From: VXPQ01 sp965223485
Lineage (GTDB): Bacteria; Bacteroidota; Rhodothermia; Rhodothermales; VXPQ01
DNA: 64,000 bases
Direction of reading: 5' to 3'
Assembly: GCA_965223485.1 (NCBI GenBank)
Contig: OZ244993.1
Span: 1,488,001-1,552,000 of the forward strand
The translations under genes were made by a program, and so were the position numbers. The notes below the pieces were generated by a model. That model saw nothing but the letters and a program-made list of their open reading frames with translations. It had not been told where the DNA came from and did not search any database. Each line of letters opens with the position of its first letter. Positions within the stretch are counted from its first letter, which is position 1. This document shows, piece after piece, positions 9,513 through 18,587 of this stretch.

Positions 9513-9706
9513 CGCACTGCGAATTAATGATCCGTGAGGAAAAGGTTACGGGAGTCGCCGGAGCGTTCCTGCAACCATAAGGTACGACAAGGGGCCGCCG
9601 GAGTTGCGACGATAAATTATTCCCGCCGGGATGGGCACTTTACGAAAATGGTCTCGTACAGAATGCATCCGGGGCGAAACACCTTACCGCCGCACTTTTG
9701 AACGTT

Positions 9707-11428
9707 ATGCCCGTCTCCCGAAAACGATTTCGGATTTTCCCCGTCACCGCCCTTCTTCTGGCGGGCGTTCTGCTCGGACTCACGATCGGGTCCGTACGTA
9801 TCGGGGAGGATACCGTGGCGCAACTTCGCAAACTCGAAGATGCGTTTCTGCTCATCAACAAGCAGTATGTCGAACCTGTCGACGCTGCATCGCTGGCGGA
9901 AAAGGCGATCAAGAGTATGCTGGACGAGCTTGATCCGCATTCGGTCTATGTTTCCGCCGAGGATGCGCAGGATATGCAGGAGCGGTTCCAGGGGTCGTTC
10001 GGCGGCATCGGTATCTGGTTTGAAATTGCCCGTAACGACGAGGATTTGAGTGACGACACGGTGCGTGTGATGTCGGTCATCGGGGACGGCCCCAGCGAAA
10101 GGGCCGGTTTGATGGCCGGAGATCGCATTATCGGCATTGACGATTCCCCGGCGGTGGGCTTGTCGCAGGACGAGGTCACCTCGAGGTTGAAGGGAGAAAT
10201 CGGAACGCAGGTGGAGGTGACTATCCACAGGCATGGAACGCGTGCGCCGCTCGAATTCACGCTCACACGCGACGCGATTCCGCTTTACACGGTGGATGCC
10301 TCGTACATGGTGGATACCGCGACGGGATACATTCGCCTGTCGCGTTTCTCCCAGGAGACCTACAACGAGTTCGTAGAGCACGTACGTGCGTTGAAAGATC
10401 AGGGCATGGAGCGGCTGGTGCTGGACCTCCGATCCAATACCGGCGGGTACATGAGTGAGGCGATAAAAATTGTCGACGAGATTGTACCCGGGCGGAAAAC
10501 CGTGGTCTATACCCGGGGGCGGCGGCCGGAAACGACCAGTACCTACCGGACGCGGCGCACCGGCATTCTCGAAAAAGAACCGGTTATCGTGCTGGTGAAC
10601 GCCTATTCGGCCTCGGCCAGTGAAATCGTAGCCGGCGCCTTGCAGGATCATGATCGTGCGCTCATCGTGGGGCAACGCACGTTCGGCAAGGGACTCGTTC
10701 AGCACCAGTTTGCCCTGCCGGACCAGAGTATCCTCCAAATGACGGTCGCGCGCTACTACACGCCTTCGGGACGACTCATCCAGACCCCGTACAAGGACGG
10801 CGACCAGGAAGATTATTACGAAGAGAAGTTCGCTTCGCTGGAGGATGCGACGTATCGTCCCGGGGAGTACTCGGATAGCATCCCTGATTCGCTGCGCTTC
10901 AAAACCGCCCGTGGACGCGATGTGTTCGGCGGAGGCGGCATCCTTCCCGATTACATTGTGAAACCGGATACTACGCCGGCCCTGCGTGCTGTGCTGGGCT
11001 ATGGTCTCGAAAGGAACTTTTCCCGGAAGTGGTTCCGGGAAAACGAACGGCGCCTGCGCGAAAGGTGGCGTGACCGGGAAGAGGAATTTGCTTCCACGTT
11101 CGGTATATCCGACGATCTCTGGGCGTCTTTTGTGGAGTATTCCACAGATACCGATGCTGATGATCCGCTGGAGGAGGCTTCAGAAGAAGCGGACAGCGCG
11201 CAGGTAGTTACGGCGGACGTATTGCATACGTATCGCGAGACGCTGGAAGTGTATCTGCGCGGACGCATCGCCCAGGAGATATTCGGTCACAAGGCCTGGT
11301 ACGGCGTCTATAAGGAAATCGATCCGGAATTGAACGCTGCACTGGGCCTATGGGGCCTTGCCGAAGGTCTTGCGGTCTGGCAGGAATCGCCCCGGCAGGA
11401 AACCGATCGCCCTGCAAACCGCCAATAG
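9707..11428 (+). CDS. S41-family C-terminal processing protease
   Basis: 573 aa from the ATG at 9707 (MPVSRKRFRIFP); a TTG at 9698 is weaker. One N-terminal membrane/signal helix (VTALLLAGVLLGLTIGS). PDZ domain about 105-190 (GGIGIWFEI; DGPSERAGLMAGDRIIGID). The catalytic S41 domain includes LVLDLRSNTGGYM, NAYSASASEIVAGAL (Ser nucleophile) and GQRTFGKGLVQ (Lys). The C-terminal 150 residues are acidic and coiled-coil-like. Processes periplasmic or envelope proteins at their C-termini. No gene precedes it in the same direction; the M1 peptidase follows 56 bp after its stop. Confidence 0.94.
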   Translation: MPVSRKRFRIFPVTALLLAGVLLGLTIGSVRIGEDTVAQLRKLEDAFLLINKQYVEPVDAASLAEKAIKSMLDELDPHSVYVSAEDAQDMQERFQGSFGGIGIWFEIARNDEDLSDDTVRVMSVIGDGPSERAGLMAGDRIIGIDDSPAVGLSQDEVTSRLKGEIGTQVEVTIHRHGTRAPLEFTLTRDAIPLYTVDASYMVDTATGYIRLSRFSQETYNEFVEHVRALKDQGMERLVLDLRSNTGGYMSEAIKIVDEIVPGRKTVVYTRGRRPETTSTYRTRRTGILEKEPVIVLVNAYSASASEIVAGALQDHDRALIVGQRTFGKGLVQHQFALPDQSILQMTVARYYTPSGRLIQTPYKDGDQEDYYEEKFASLEDATYRPGEYSDSIPDSLRFKTARGRDVFGGGGILPDYIVKPDTTPALRAVLGYGLERNFSRKWFRENERRLRERWRDREEEFASTFGISDDLWASFVEYSTDTDADDPLEEASEEADSAQVVTADVLHTYRETLEVYLRGRIAQEIFGHKAWYGVYKEIDPELNAALGLWGLAEGLAVWQESPRQETDRPANRQ

Positions 11429-11484
11429 CGTCGTCCATCCCTGCGTACCCTCATTTCATACACCCCGTCGCAGGAGCGCTTTCC

Positions 11485-13491
11485 ATGCCCTATCGCTTCT
11501 CATTCGCTCCATTTTTTGCGGCGGCCGCCATCCTGCTCCTTGCAGGCTGTGCGACAGCCAACCTCGCCGGCGTAGCGCAAACGACACATATCGAACAAGT
11601 GGCGAATCGGCCCATTCCCTGGGAGATTACGCCTCCCGGCAACTACCGGTTGGCCGTCCGGCAGGGAACGCGTTCCGCCACTGGAGAACCCGGCCTGAAT
11701 TATTGGGTGCAGGAAACCGACTATGTGCTGAACGCCCGCATTTTTCCCCTGTCCGGACTGCTTGACGGGAGTGGCGCGATTACATACACGAACCATTCGC
11801 CCGCTACGCATTCCCAGCTCTACATGGAGATCACGCAGAATTTTCACCAACCCGGTGTACGCCGCGCGGAAGCGGCGGAAGTCACCGGAGGTATGATCAT
11901 TCGGCGCGTGGCCGTGCAGGGAGAGGAATTGCCGTCCGGTCCCGTTCCCGAAGGACCGCATTACCAGATCAGCGGCACAAATATGATTCTGACGCTACCG
12001 CAGCCGATTGCTTCGGGGGAAACGGTGGAAATCGACATCGAATGGCGGTTCAATATTCCGAGTGTCGGTGCAGGAGGGCGTATGGGGCGCAACCAGGACA
12101 ACCTGCTCTTTCTTGCCTACTGGTATCCGACCATGGCGGTGTACGACGATGTGGCAGGTTGGCACACCGAGGCATTTACGGGCGTATCCGAATTTTACCA
12201 CGGTTTCGCCGATTACGACATCACTGTCGAGATTCCCGCAGGGTGGGTTGTGGCCTCGACCGGCGAACTGCAAAATCCTGAAGAGGTGCTGGCGCCGCAC
12301 ATCCTCGATCGCTTCAATGCGGCATGGGAGAGCGATGGGGTTCTGCAGGTGATCGGACCGGACGATTTTGGAGAGGCGGGTACGGCAACAACCGACGACG
12401 GGCTGTTGCGGTGGCGTTTTGTGGCTGAAAACGTACGCGATGCCGCCTTCAGCGCCACGAAGCAGTCCATTTGGGAGGCGGGCCGCACGTCCGTCGGCGA
12501 TCGCGACGGGAATGGGGAAGAGGACTTTGCAAGGATCAACACGTTCTATCGCGAAGAGGCGCCGCTTTGGGCGAACGTTACGGAGTATCAGCAGCACGCG
12601 ATCCGGTATCACTCCCGGAATACCGGCCTTGCTTACCCGTGGCCGCACATGACTGCCGTGGAAGGCGCAGGGATTATCGTCGGAGGGATGGAATATCCGA
12701 TGATGACGCTGATGGGGGATTACAACGCGCGCGGCGACAGTGCGTTGTACAACGTCACGGCACACGAATTGGCCCACATGTGGATTCCGATGGTCGTCGG
12801 TACGAACGAGCGGCAATTCGGCTGGATGGACGAGGGATTCACGACCTTCCACGAGAACGACGCCCGTATGGACTACCACCCGGGTCTCAACCATTATCTC
12901 CGCGACCAGCAAATCTACGCTGCGGTAGCTCGGCAGCGCAGCGAGGGGGCTATGATGCGGCATTCCGGCTATCACGCAACGCCTATTGCTTTCACGATCG
13001 CCTCATACATGAAGCCTGCCACGATGCTGACCGCCTTGCGCGGCGTGCTGGGCGACGATGTGTTTTACGAAGCCACCCGGACGTTCATCGCCGAGTGGGC
13101 GTACAAGCATCCCTATCCATGGGACTTTTTCAATACGTTCGAGCGAGTTTCCGGGCGCGATCTGGACTGGTTCTGGCGGTCGTGGTATTACGAAACCTGG
13201 ACGCTCGATCAAGCCATTGAAGAGGTGCAGGTGGACGGGATCGAAACGACCATTACGGTGCGCGACAACGGACTGGCGCCTATGCCGGTGCTCCTTGGTA
13301 TCGAGTTGGCGTCCGGCGAAGTGATGGGGAGGCGAATTCCCGTCACGGCCTGGCTGAATGGCGCCACCACCGCTTCCTTTACGCTTGCCACCGAAAGCCC
13401 TATCGTGCGCGTCGTCATCGATCCGGAAAACATCTTCCCGGACGTGGATATCTCAAACAATGACTGGCGCCGGGAGGAAGAGGGCGACTAA
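11485..13491 (+). CDS. M1-family metallopeptidase, lipoprotein
   Basis: 668 aa from the ATG at 11485, chosen because it gives a lipoprotein signal (AAILLLAGCATA). The zinc site is HELAHM followed 18 residues later by the Glu of WMDEGFTTF, and the substrate motif GGMEYPMMTL replaces the classical GAMEN. N-terminal beta domain about 60-280, catalytic region about 300-560, C-terminal beta domain. Probably an aminopeptidase on the envelope. It ends 3 bp before the stop of the convergent oxidoreductase gene. Confidence 0.92.
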   Translation: MPYRFSFAPFFAAAAILLLAGCATANLAGVAQTTHIEQVANRPIPWEITPPGNYRLAVRQGTRSATGEPGLNYWVQETDYVLNARIFPLSGLLDGSGAITYTNHSPATHSQLYMEITQNFHQPGVRRAEAAEVTGGMIIRRVAVQGEELPSGPVPEGPHYQISGTNMILTLPQPIASGETVEIDIEWRFNIPSVGAGGRMGRNQDNLLFLAYWYPTMAVYDDVAGWHTEAFTGVSEFYHGFADYDITVEIPAGWVVASTGELQNPEEVLAPHILDRFNAAWESDGVLQVIGPDDFGEAGTATTDDGLLRWRFVAENVRDAAFSATKQSIWEAGRTSVGDRDGNGEEDFARINTFYREEAPLWANVTEYQQHAIRYHSRNTGLAYPWPHMTAVEGAGIIVGGMEYPMMTLMGDYNARGDSALYNVTAHELAHMWIPMVVGTNERQFGWMDEGFTTFHENDARMDYHPGLNHYLRDQQIYAAVARQRSEGAMMRHSGYHATPIAFTIASYMKPATMLTALRGVLGDDVFYEATRTFIAEWAYKHPYPWDFFNTFERVSGRDLDWFWRSWYYETWTLDQAIEEVQVDGIETTITVRDNGLAPMPVLLGIELASGEVMGRRIPVTAWLNGATTASFTLATESPIVRVVIDPENIFPDVDISNNDWRREEEGD

Positions 13492-13494
13492 CCC

Positions 13495-16377
13495 TTACCG
13501 AAGCGCATCAAGCAGGATTTCTGCCGGGTGGAGCGTTTTTCGCCCCGTCGTATCGAAAATCTGGGTGCGACACGATATACCGGCGGCGGCGATCAGTGTA
13601 TCCTCCGGCGTTTCCCGGACCGCCGGCGCAAGGCGCCGCTCGGCCATTGCGATGGACAGATCGTAGTGCTCTGCTTCGTAGCCGAATCCGCCGGCCATGC
13701 CACAGCACCCTGAATCGACGGTGAGGACCTTGTAGTTCGGCGGTAGCCCAAGGCATGCCGTGGTTGCGGCCGTTCCCGCAAGCGCCTTCTGGTGACAATG
13801 CTCATGCAGGAGCACTTCGCGGGCTTCGTCGGTCCATTTCGCCTCTGCGGGGAAGGAATCGGCCTTCCCGATTACGAATTCCTCGAAGGTAAACACCTGT
13901 CCGGCGAGGATGTCTACGCGAGCATCTCCAGGCAAGAGCGCCCGGGCTTCGTCGCGAAACGTAAGAATGCAACTCGGTTCGAGACCGACCACGGGGATGC
14001 CCTGTTTGGCCCACGGATACAAGGCGTCCACGGTTTGCCGGACCTGTTTGCGCGCCTCCTCCAGGAATCCCTTGGTGAACATGGGGCGACCGCAACAGAG
14101 TGCTTCCGATGCTACGTGTACGACGAAGCCGGTGCGGCGTAGAAATTCCGCTGCTGCTTGCGCCGTCTCGGGATGATGCCAGTTGTTGAACGTATCGACG
14201 AAAAGAAGCACGGGCGGGCCGTCCACAGGGGCATTTTGCGTCTCTTGTTTCGCAAACCGCTTTGTAAAAGGCTCGGCGGCGAACGAGGGCAGCGTGCGAT
14301 GCGCGGATAGCCCCATGGTGCGTTCGAGGAGCCGCCGGATACCCCGGCGCTTGTTCAAACCGTTGACGATGCGCGCTGTGCTTCCATTCATGCGCCGCGC
14401 CATCAGCGGCATGTGCGCAAAAAGCCGCGTGCGCAGCGACGGAGCATGCTTTTGCCAGTACATGCCGAGCCACTCGGACTTGATCCGGGCCATATCTACG
14501 TTCGAGGGGCATTCCGTTTTGCATCCCTTGCACTGAATGCATAAGTCCATCACCTCGTGCATTCGTTTTCCGGTCAGCGCTTCCCGGGGGAGCCTGCCCG
14601 ACAATGCCTCGCGCAATGCATTGGCCCGTCCCCGCGTATTGTCCTGCTCGTTTCGCGTGACCATGAACGGGGGGCACATGATGCCGGTATCGAGTTTGCG
14701 GCATGCTCCGTTGCCGTTGCACAACTCGATGGACCGGGCAAACCCGCCCTGGTCGGAAAAATCCAGTCGTTCCACTACCGGAAGCGTTTCGTATTCCGGC
14801 CCCATTCGCAAGTGTTCGGTCATGGGAGGCGCCCCGACGATCTTGCCCGGATTGAGCAGGCCGCGCGGGTCGAACAGGTTTTTCGTTTCCTGATAGACCC
14901 GGTACAGTTCCGACCCGAGGAGCGGTTCGAGAAACTCGCTGCGGGCCAGCCCGTCGCCATGCTCGGACGAGATTGTCCCGCCGAACCGCCGCACGAGCTC
15001 CATCGATCCCTGCGCAATGTCACGCATCCTGGCCACATCTTCCGCGTCCTTCGTATTAATGAACGGGCGGATGTGCAGGGTACCGGCGGAGGCGTGGGCA
15101 TACAGGACGGTTCGGACGCCTTTCAACAGCGGCATGAGCGCTGCCACGTATTCCGCAAGATGCTCGACCGGCACGGACGCGTCCTCAATGAAGGCGATGG
15201 GCTTGTGTTCGCCCTCGACGCCCATGATCAGACCAAGGCCCTCTTTGCGTACGGTCCACACATTGGCGATCTCTTCCGGTGTGCGGGCGGGCACGATCGT
15301 GTAGCCGGCTTTGCTTCGCTCAAGCGTCCGCTTCAGGTCGTTCAGGCGGGCGGTCAGCTGTTGTTCGCTGTCGCCAAAGTATTCCGTGATCAGCACCGCC
15401 TCCGGATTGCCCTCGATGAACGTGAGACGGTGCGCAAAGCCCGGTGCGCGCCGGGTTTGTTCGATGGCAATGCCGTCAAAGAGTTCGATGGCCGAAGGAC
15501 CCGTTTCGAGAATGGTCGTCACGGATTCGAGCGCTTCCCGTAACGTGGCGAAGTGGACCACGCCGAGTACCGACCTCTTCGGGCGCTCGACTGCCTGCAA
15601 CAGGATTTCTTTCGTGATCGCCAGCGTACCTTCGCTGCCGCACAGGAGGCGCGCCGGATTTCGGGCCGCCTTGTCGAGCAGATGTTCCAGACGGTACCCG
15701 CTGTTGCGGCGCCAGTGCCGGGGCGTGTCCCGGCGGATCGTTTCTGCATCCGCCTGCAAGAGCCGGTCGAGACCCCGGTAAAGTGCTCCTTCGCGCCCTT
15801 TGGAGCGGGTGCGTTGATTCCACCGTTCGGCGCCGGTTTCCTCGAAACGGACAGGGGTACCGTCGTCGAGAAACACGTCCAGCGCCTGTACGTGATCGAC
15901 CGTATTCCCGTACAGGATGGAATGGGCGCCCGTCGCATTGTTGCCGACCATGCCTCCAAGGGTCGCCCGGTTGCTGCTGGCGGGATCCGGTCCCACCATC
16001 AGCCCGGCCGGCAACAGAGCTGTATTGAGCCGGTCCAGCACCAGCCCGGGTTGTACGCGGACCTGGCGCGCTTCTTCGTCAATCTCAAGGATGCGGTCGA
16101 GATACTTCGTAAAGTCGATGACCAGCGCTTCCGCCACGGTCTGTCCGGCCAGCGATGACCCCCCACCCCGCGGCAGTACCGGAATTTCGAAACGGGCGGC
16201 TTCCTCGATCGCTGCCTGTACGTCGTCCATCGTTCGCGGAACCAGCACGGCATGCGGCTGCATGCGATATATGCTGGCGTCGGTCGCGTACAGTGCGCGC
16301 GATACATCGTCGACAAGCAACTCGCCGGCAATGCGGGGAGCAAGTGTGTGCCGAAAGTCCCGCAAGGTGTCGTTCAT
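13495..16377 (-). CDS. FAD-linked oxidase / Fe-S oxidoreductase fusion (GlcD-GlcF or YdiJ type)
   Basis: 960 aa from the ATG at 16377, which has GGGGGAGA 6 bases upstream. N-terminal PCMH FAD domain (LPRGGGSSLAGQTV; GGMVGNNATGAHSILYGNTV), then the FAD-oxidase C domain ending ISSEHGDGLARSEFLEPLLG, then a 4Fe-4S site DLCIQCKGCKTECPSNVDM and a C-terminal CCG-type domain with LCCGRPMFTKGFL and DSGCCGMAGGFGYE. Oxidises a 2-hydroxy acid (lactate, glycolate or 2-hydroxyglutarate; not resolved) and passes electrons to a membrane carrier. Only one clear CxxCxxCxxxCP cluster is seen. Third gene of an operon-like run with fsa and the nuclease. Confidence 0.92.
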   Translation of the reverse strand: MNDTLRDFRHTLAPRIAGELLVDDVSRALYATDASIYRMQPHAVLVPRTMDDVQAAIEEAARFEIPVLPRGGGSSLAGQTVAEALVIDFTKYLDRILEIDEEARQVRVQPGLVLDRLNTALLPAGLMVGPDPASSNRATLGGMVGNNATGAHSILYGNTVDHVQALDVFLDDGTPVRFEETGAERWNQRTRSKGREGALYRGLDRLLQADAETIRRDTPRHWRRNSGYRLEHLLDKAARNPARLLCGSEGTLAITKEILLQAVERPKRSVLGVVHFATLREALESVTTILETGPSAIELFDGIAIEQTRRAPGFAHRLTFIEGNPEAVLITEYFGDSEQQLTARLNDLKRTLERSKAGYTIVPARTPEEIANVWTVRKEGLGLIMGVEGEHKPIAFIEDASVPVEHLAEYVAALMPLLKGVRTVLYAHASAGTLHIRPFINTKDAEDVARMRDIAQGSMELVRRFGGTISSEHGDGLARSEFLEPLLGSELYRVYQETKNLFDPRGLLNPGKIVGAPPMTEHLRMGPEYETLPVVERLDFSDQGGFARSIELCNGNGACRKLDTGIMCPPFMVTRNEQDNTRGRANALREALSGRLPREALTGKRMHEVMDLCIQCKGCKTECPSNVDMARIKSEWLGMYWQKHAPSLRTRLFAHMPLMARRMNGSTARIVNGLNKRRGIRRLLERTMGLSAHRTLPSFAAEPFTKRFAKQETQNAPVDGPPVLLFVDTFNNWHHPETAQAAAEFLRRTGFVVHVASEALCCGRPMFTKGFLEEARKQVRQTVDALYPWAKQGIPVVGLEPSCILTFRDEARALLPGDARVDILAGQVFTFEEFVIGKADSFPAEAKWTDEAREVLLHEHCHQKALAGTAATTACLGLPPNYKVLTVDSGCCGMAGGFGYEAEHYDLSIAMAERRLAPAVRETPEDTLIAAAGISCRTQIFDTTGRKTLHPAEILLDALR

Positions 16378-16412
16378 GCGTGTCTCCCCCATGCAGTCCT
16401 TGCGAACAGGTC

Positions 16413-17810
16413 TTACAGTTCGATCGGCGTTCCCTCCTCAGGGACCACGACGCGTACGTCCGGAAAAAAAAACCGGATGTTCTCGGCCATCCATGTTCTC
16501 GCGTTCGTTTCGCCGTGCACGAGCGCGACGGTTTTTGGCGCCAGTCGTTCGACCAACTTGATGAGATCGCGCCGGTGGCTGTGCCCACTGAAGCGGAACC
16601 GTTGGACTTCGCAGCGGACGGGTTGCGCCGGTTTCATCCGGTCGAGTTGCACCTCGGCGTCGTCGCCCTGCTCCGCCGCGGCCAGGAGTTGGGCCGCCGG
16701 AGAATCATCCTTAGCGAATCCTACCAGAAGGATCGCGTTTTTTTCGTCCTCGACCAGTCGCCGTGCAAGGTCATTGGACATGGTGCGTTCGAACATCATG
16801 CCACTGGCCATCACATGAATAGCCGGTCCCCGCAACGCATTGTTGAGCAAAGCCGGCTTCCGGGGCAGGCGCATCTGCTCTACGCCGAACACCTTGAATT
16901 CCTCGTCCAGGCGCGGCGTGTTGAAGCGTGTCCGGTCATAGATGTCCGCAAACGCCCGCATGGAACCGGCCGTATAGACCGGAATATCGGAAGGAATGCG
17001 CCCCATTTCCTTGAACCGGTGAATGAGGGCAAGGATTTCTTGCGCACGTCCGAAAGCGAACGAAGGAATGAGCACCGTGCCGCCGCGAGCCAGCACATTC
17101 GCCAGTGCATCGGCAAATTTCTTTTCCTCTGATTTGCGTGTTGTCAACTCGGCGCTGGAATCTGCTCCCAGCGTGGATTCGAGAATCAATATATCCACAG
17201 GGGGCTCCGGGTAATCTCCTCCCGGGACAATGGATTGAGGACGCTGATTGGTGTCGCTCGTGTAAAACGCTCGTCGGATTTGTCCTTCCGACTCCCAGGA
17301 AAAAAGCACACCGGCAGCGCCCAGCACATGCCCGGCATGGTAAAAGCGCGCAGTGACTTCGCATTGGCCGCGAAGGCCGGTCACGTCGAAATCCGTATCG
17401 AGGTCGTGGGGCGCGTACAGAAAACGGTGTTCTTCCAGTTCCTCCTCGTTGAACAGGGGCGTATGGATCGAACTTCCTTCCTGCATTTTGCGCTGCTGCA
17501 ACCGTGCCGAAGCGGGAAGTACAAAATCCGTCAGGTCTCGCGTAGCGCGGGTCATATGGACACGCACATGCGGAAAGTGCCGGACCAGTACCGGCAGAGC
17601 GCCGATGTGATCATGGTGCGCATGCGTAACCAGCACATGATCCACATGCCAGTCGGGCCGATTGTGGATCATGTCGAAATCCGGCAACGAGGCCGGTCCT
17701 TCCTCGTCGGGATCGGCTCCTGCGTCGATGAGGATGCCTGTATTCCCGATCAGCGCAAGATAGCAACTGGCGCCGATGGCCTCTGTTTTCCCCAGAGAAA
17801 CGAATTGCAT
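16413..17810 (-). CDS. MBL-fold / beta-CASP RNA-processing exonuclease-like protein
   Basis: 465 aa. Metallo-beta-lactamase motif THAHHDHIGALPVL, later motifs HAGHVLGAAGVL, ILESTLGA and the beta-CASP signatures GGTVLIPSFAFGRAQEIL, MASGMMFE and FRFSGHSHRRDLIKL, with LVHGE near the end. Full length for the CPSF73/YSH1-like bacterial group. Cytosolic Zn-dependent RNase is the family role; the target is unknown. 12 bp separate it from the upstream aldolase gene and 35 bp from the downstream oxidoreductase. Confidence 0.9.
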   Translation of the reverse strand: MQFVSLGKTEAIGASCYLALIGNTGILIDAGADPDEEGPASLPDFDMIHNRPDWHVDHVLVTHAHHDHIGALPVLVRHFPHVRVHMTRATRDLTDFVLPASARLQQRKMQEGSSIHTPLFNEEELEEHRFLYAPHDLDTDFDVTGLRGQCEVTARFYHAGHVLGAAGVLFSWESEGQIRRAFYTSDTNQRPQSIVPGGDYPEPPVDILILESTLGADSSAELTTRKSEEKKFADALANVLARGGTVLIPSFAFGRAQEILALIHRFKEMGRIPSDIPVYTAGSMRAFADIYDRTRFNTPRLDEEFKVFGVEQMRLPRKPALLNNALRGPAIHVMASGMMFERTMSNDLARRLVEDEKNAILLVGFAKDDSPAAQLLAAAEQGDDAEVQLDRMKPAQPVRCEVQRFRFSGHSHRRDLIKLVERLAPKTVALVHGETNARTWMAENIRFFFPDVRVVVPEEGTPIEL

Positions 17811-17822
17811 CCGTGCCCGGCG

Positions 17823-18485
17823 TTACGGCGTTACGGAGGCGGCTTCGTACGCCCTCCAGTCGGCCATGAACCGCTCCAGACCGATGTCTGTCAGCGGGTG
17901 GTGGAGCAGCTTTTTGATCACGCCGAGGGGCATCGTCGCCACATCCGCACCGATGAGGGCCGCTTCGACCACATGCAACGGGTGCCGAATGGATGCAGCC
18001 AGCACCTCTGTGGCGAAGCCGTAATGCCTGTATATCCGGACGATCTGGTCAATGAGCTCCATGCCGTTCGAGGAAATGTCGTCGATGCGTCCGATGAAGG
18101 GGCTGATGTAATTGGCGCCCGCCTTGGCGGCGATGAGCGCCTGCGTGGACGAGAAGCAAAGCGTGCAGTTTGTCCGGATGCCCTCTTCCGAACAGGTCTT
18201 CAATGCCTTGACGCCGTCGGGGATGAGGGGCACTTTCACCACCACATTCTTGTGAATCGGCGCCAGTTGCCGTGCCTGCTCCATGATCCCGGCGTATTCG
18301 ACGGCGGTAACTTCCGCGGAGACATCTCCATCCACCAGCTCGCAAATCCGGTATATATGCTCGTGAAAATTGACGTTGCCCGCTTTTTTCATGAGCGACG
18401 GGTTCGTGGTTACGCCGTCCAGTACACCCATGGATGCGGCCTCGCGGATTTCCTCCAGATCCGCGGTGTCTACGAAGAATTTCAT
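17823..18485 (-). CDS. fsa: Transaldolase / fructose-6-phosphate aldolase-like
   Basis: 220 aa, the short TalC/FSA class. MKFFVDTADLEEIREA start, GVTTNPSLMKKAG, the Schiff-base lysine in VVVKVPLIPDG, GIRTNCTLCFSSTQALIAA, YISPFIGRIDD and AASIRHPLHVVEAALIGADV. Acts on C3 units and fructose-6-phosphate in the pentose phosphate pathway (transaldolase) or as an aldolase; sequence alone does not separate the two. Fits with the gnd, gntK and pfk genes 5-7 kb away. Confidence 0.92.
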   Translation of the reverse strand: MKFFVDTADLEEIREAASMGVLDGVTTNPSLMKKAGNVNFHEHIYRICELVDGDVSAEVTAVEYAGIMEQARQLAPIHKNVVVKVPLIPDGVKALKTCSEEGIRTNCTLCFSSTQALIAAKAGANYISPFIGRIDDISSNGMELIDQIVRIYRHYGFATEVLAASIRHPLHVVEAALIGADVATMPLGVIKKLLHHPLTDIGLERFMADWRAYEAASVTP

Positions 18486-18587
18486 GGCAAGGCGACAGGT
18501 TGAGCGGAGAAGATACAGGAAGGAACGTCTCTGTAATGATACGCAATGGGGCGCTGGGATTCGAGCCTTTTCGTGCTTCTTACGCGA

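Noticed and set aside
11350..11484. Longer N-terminus for the M1 peptidase
   Set aside because: It overlaps the S41 gene and would bury the lipoprotein signal; the ATG at 11485 gives a proper lipobox.
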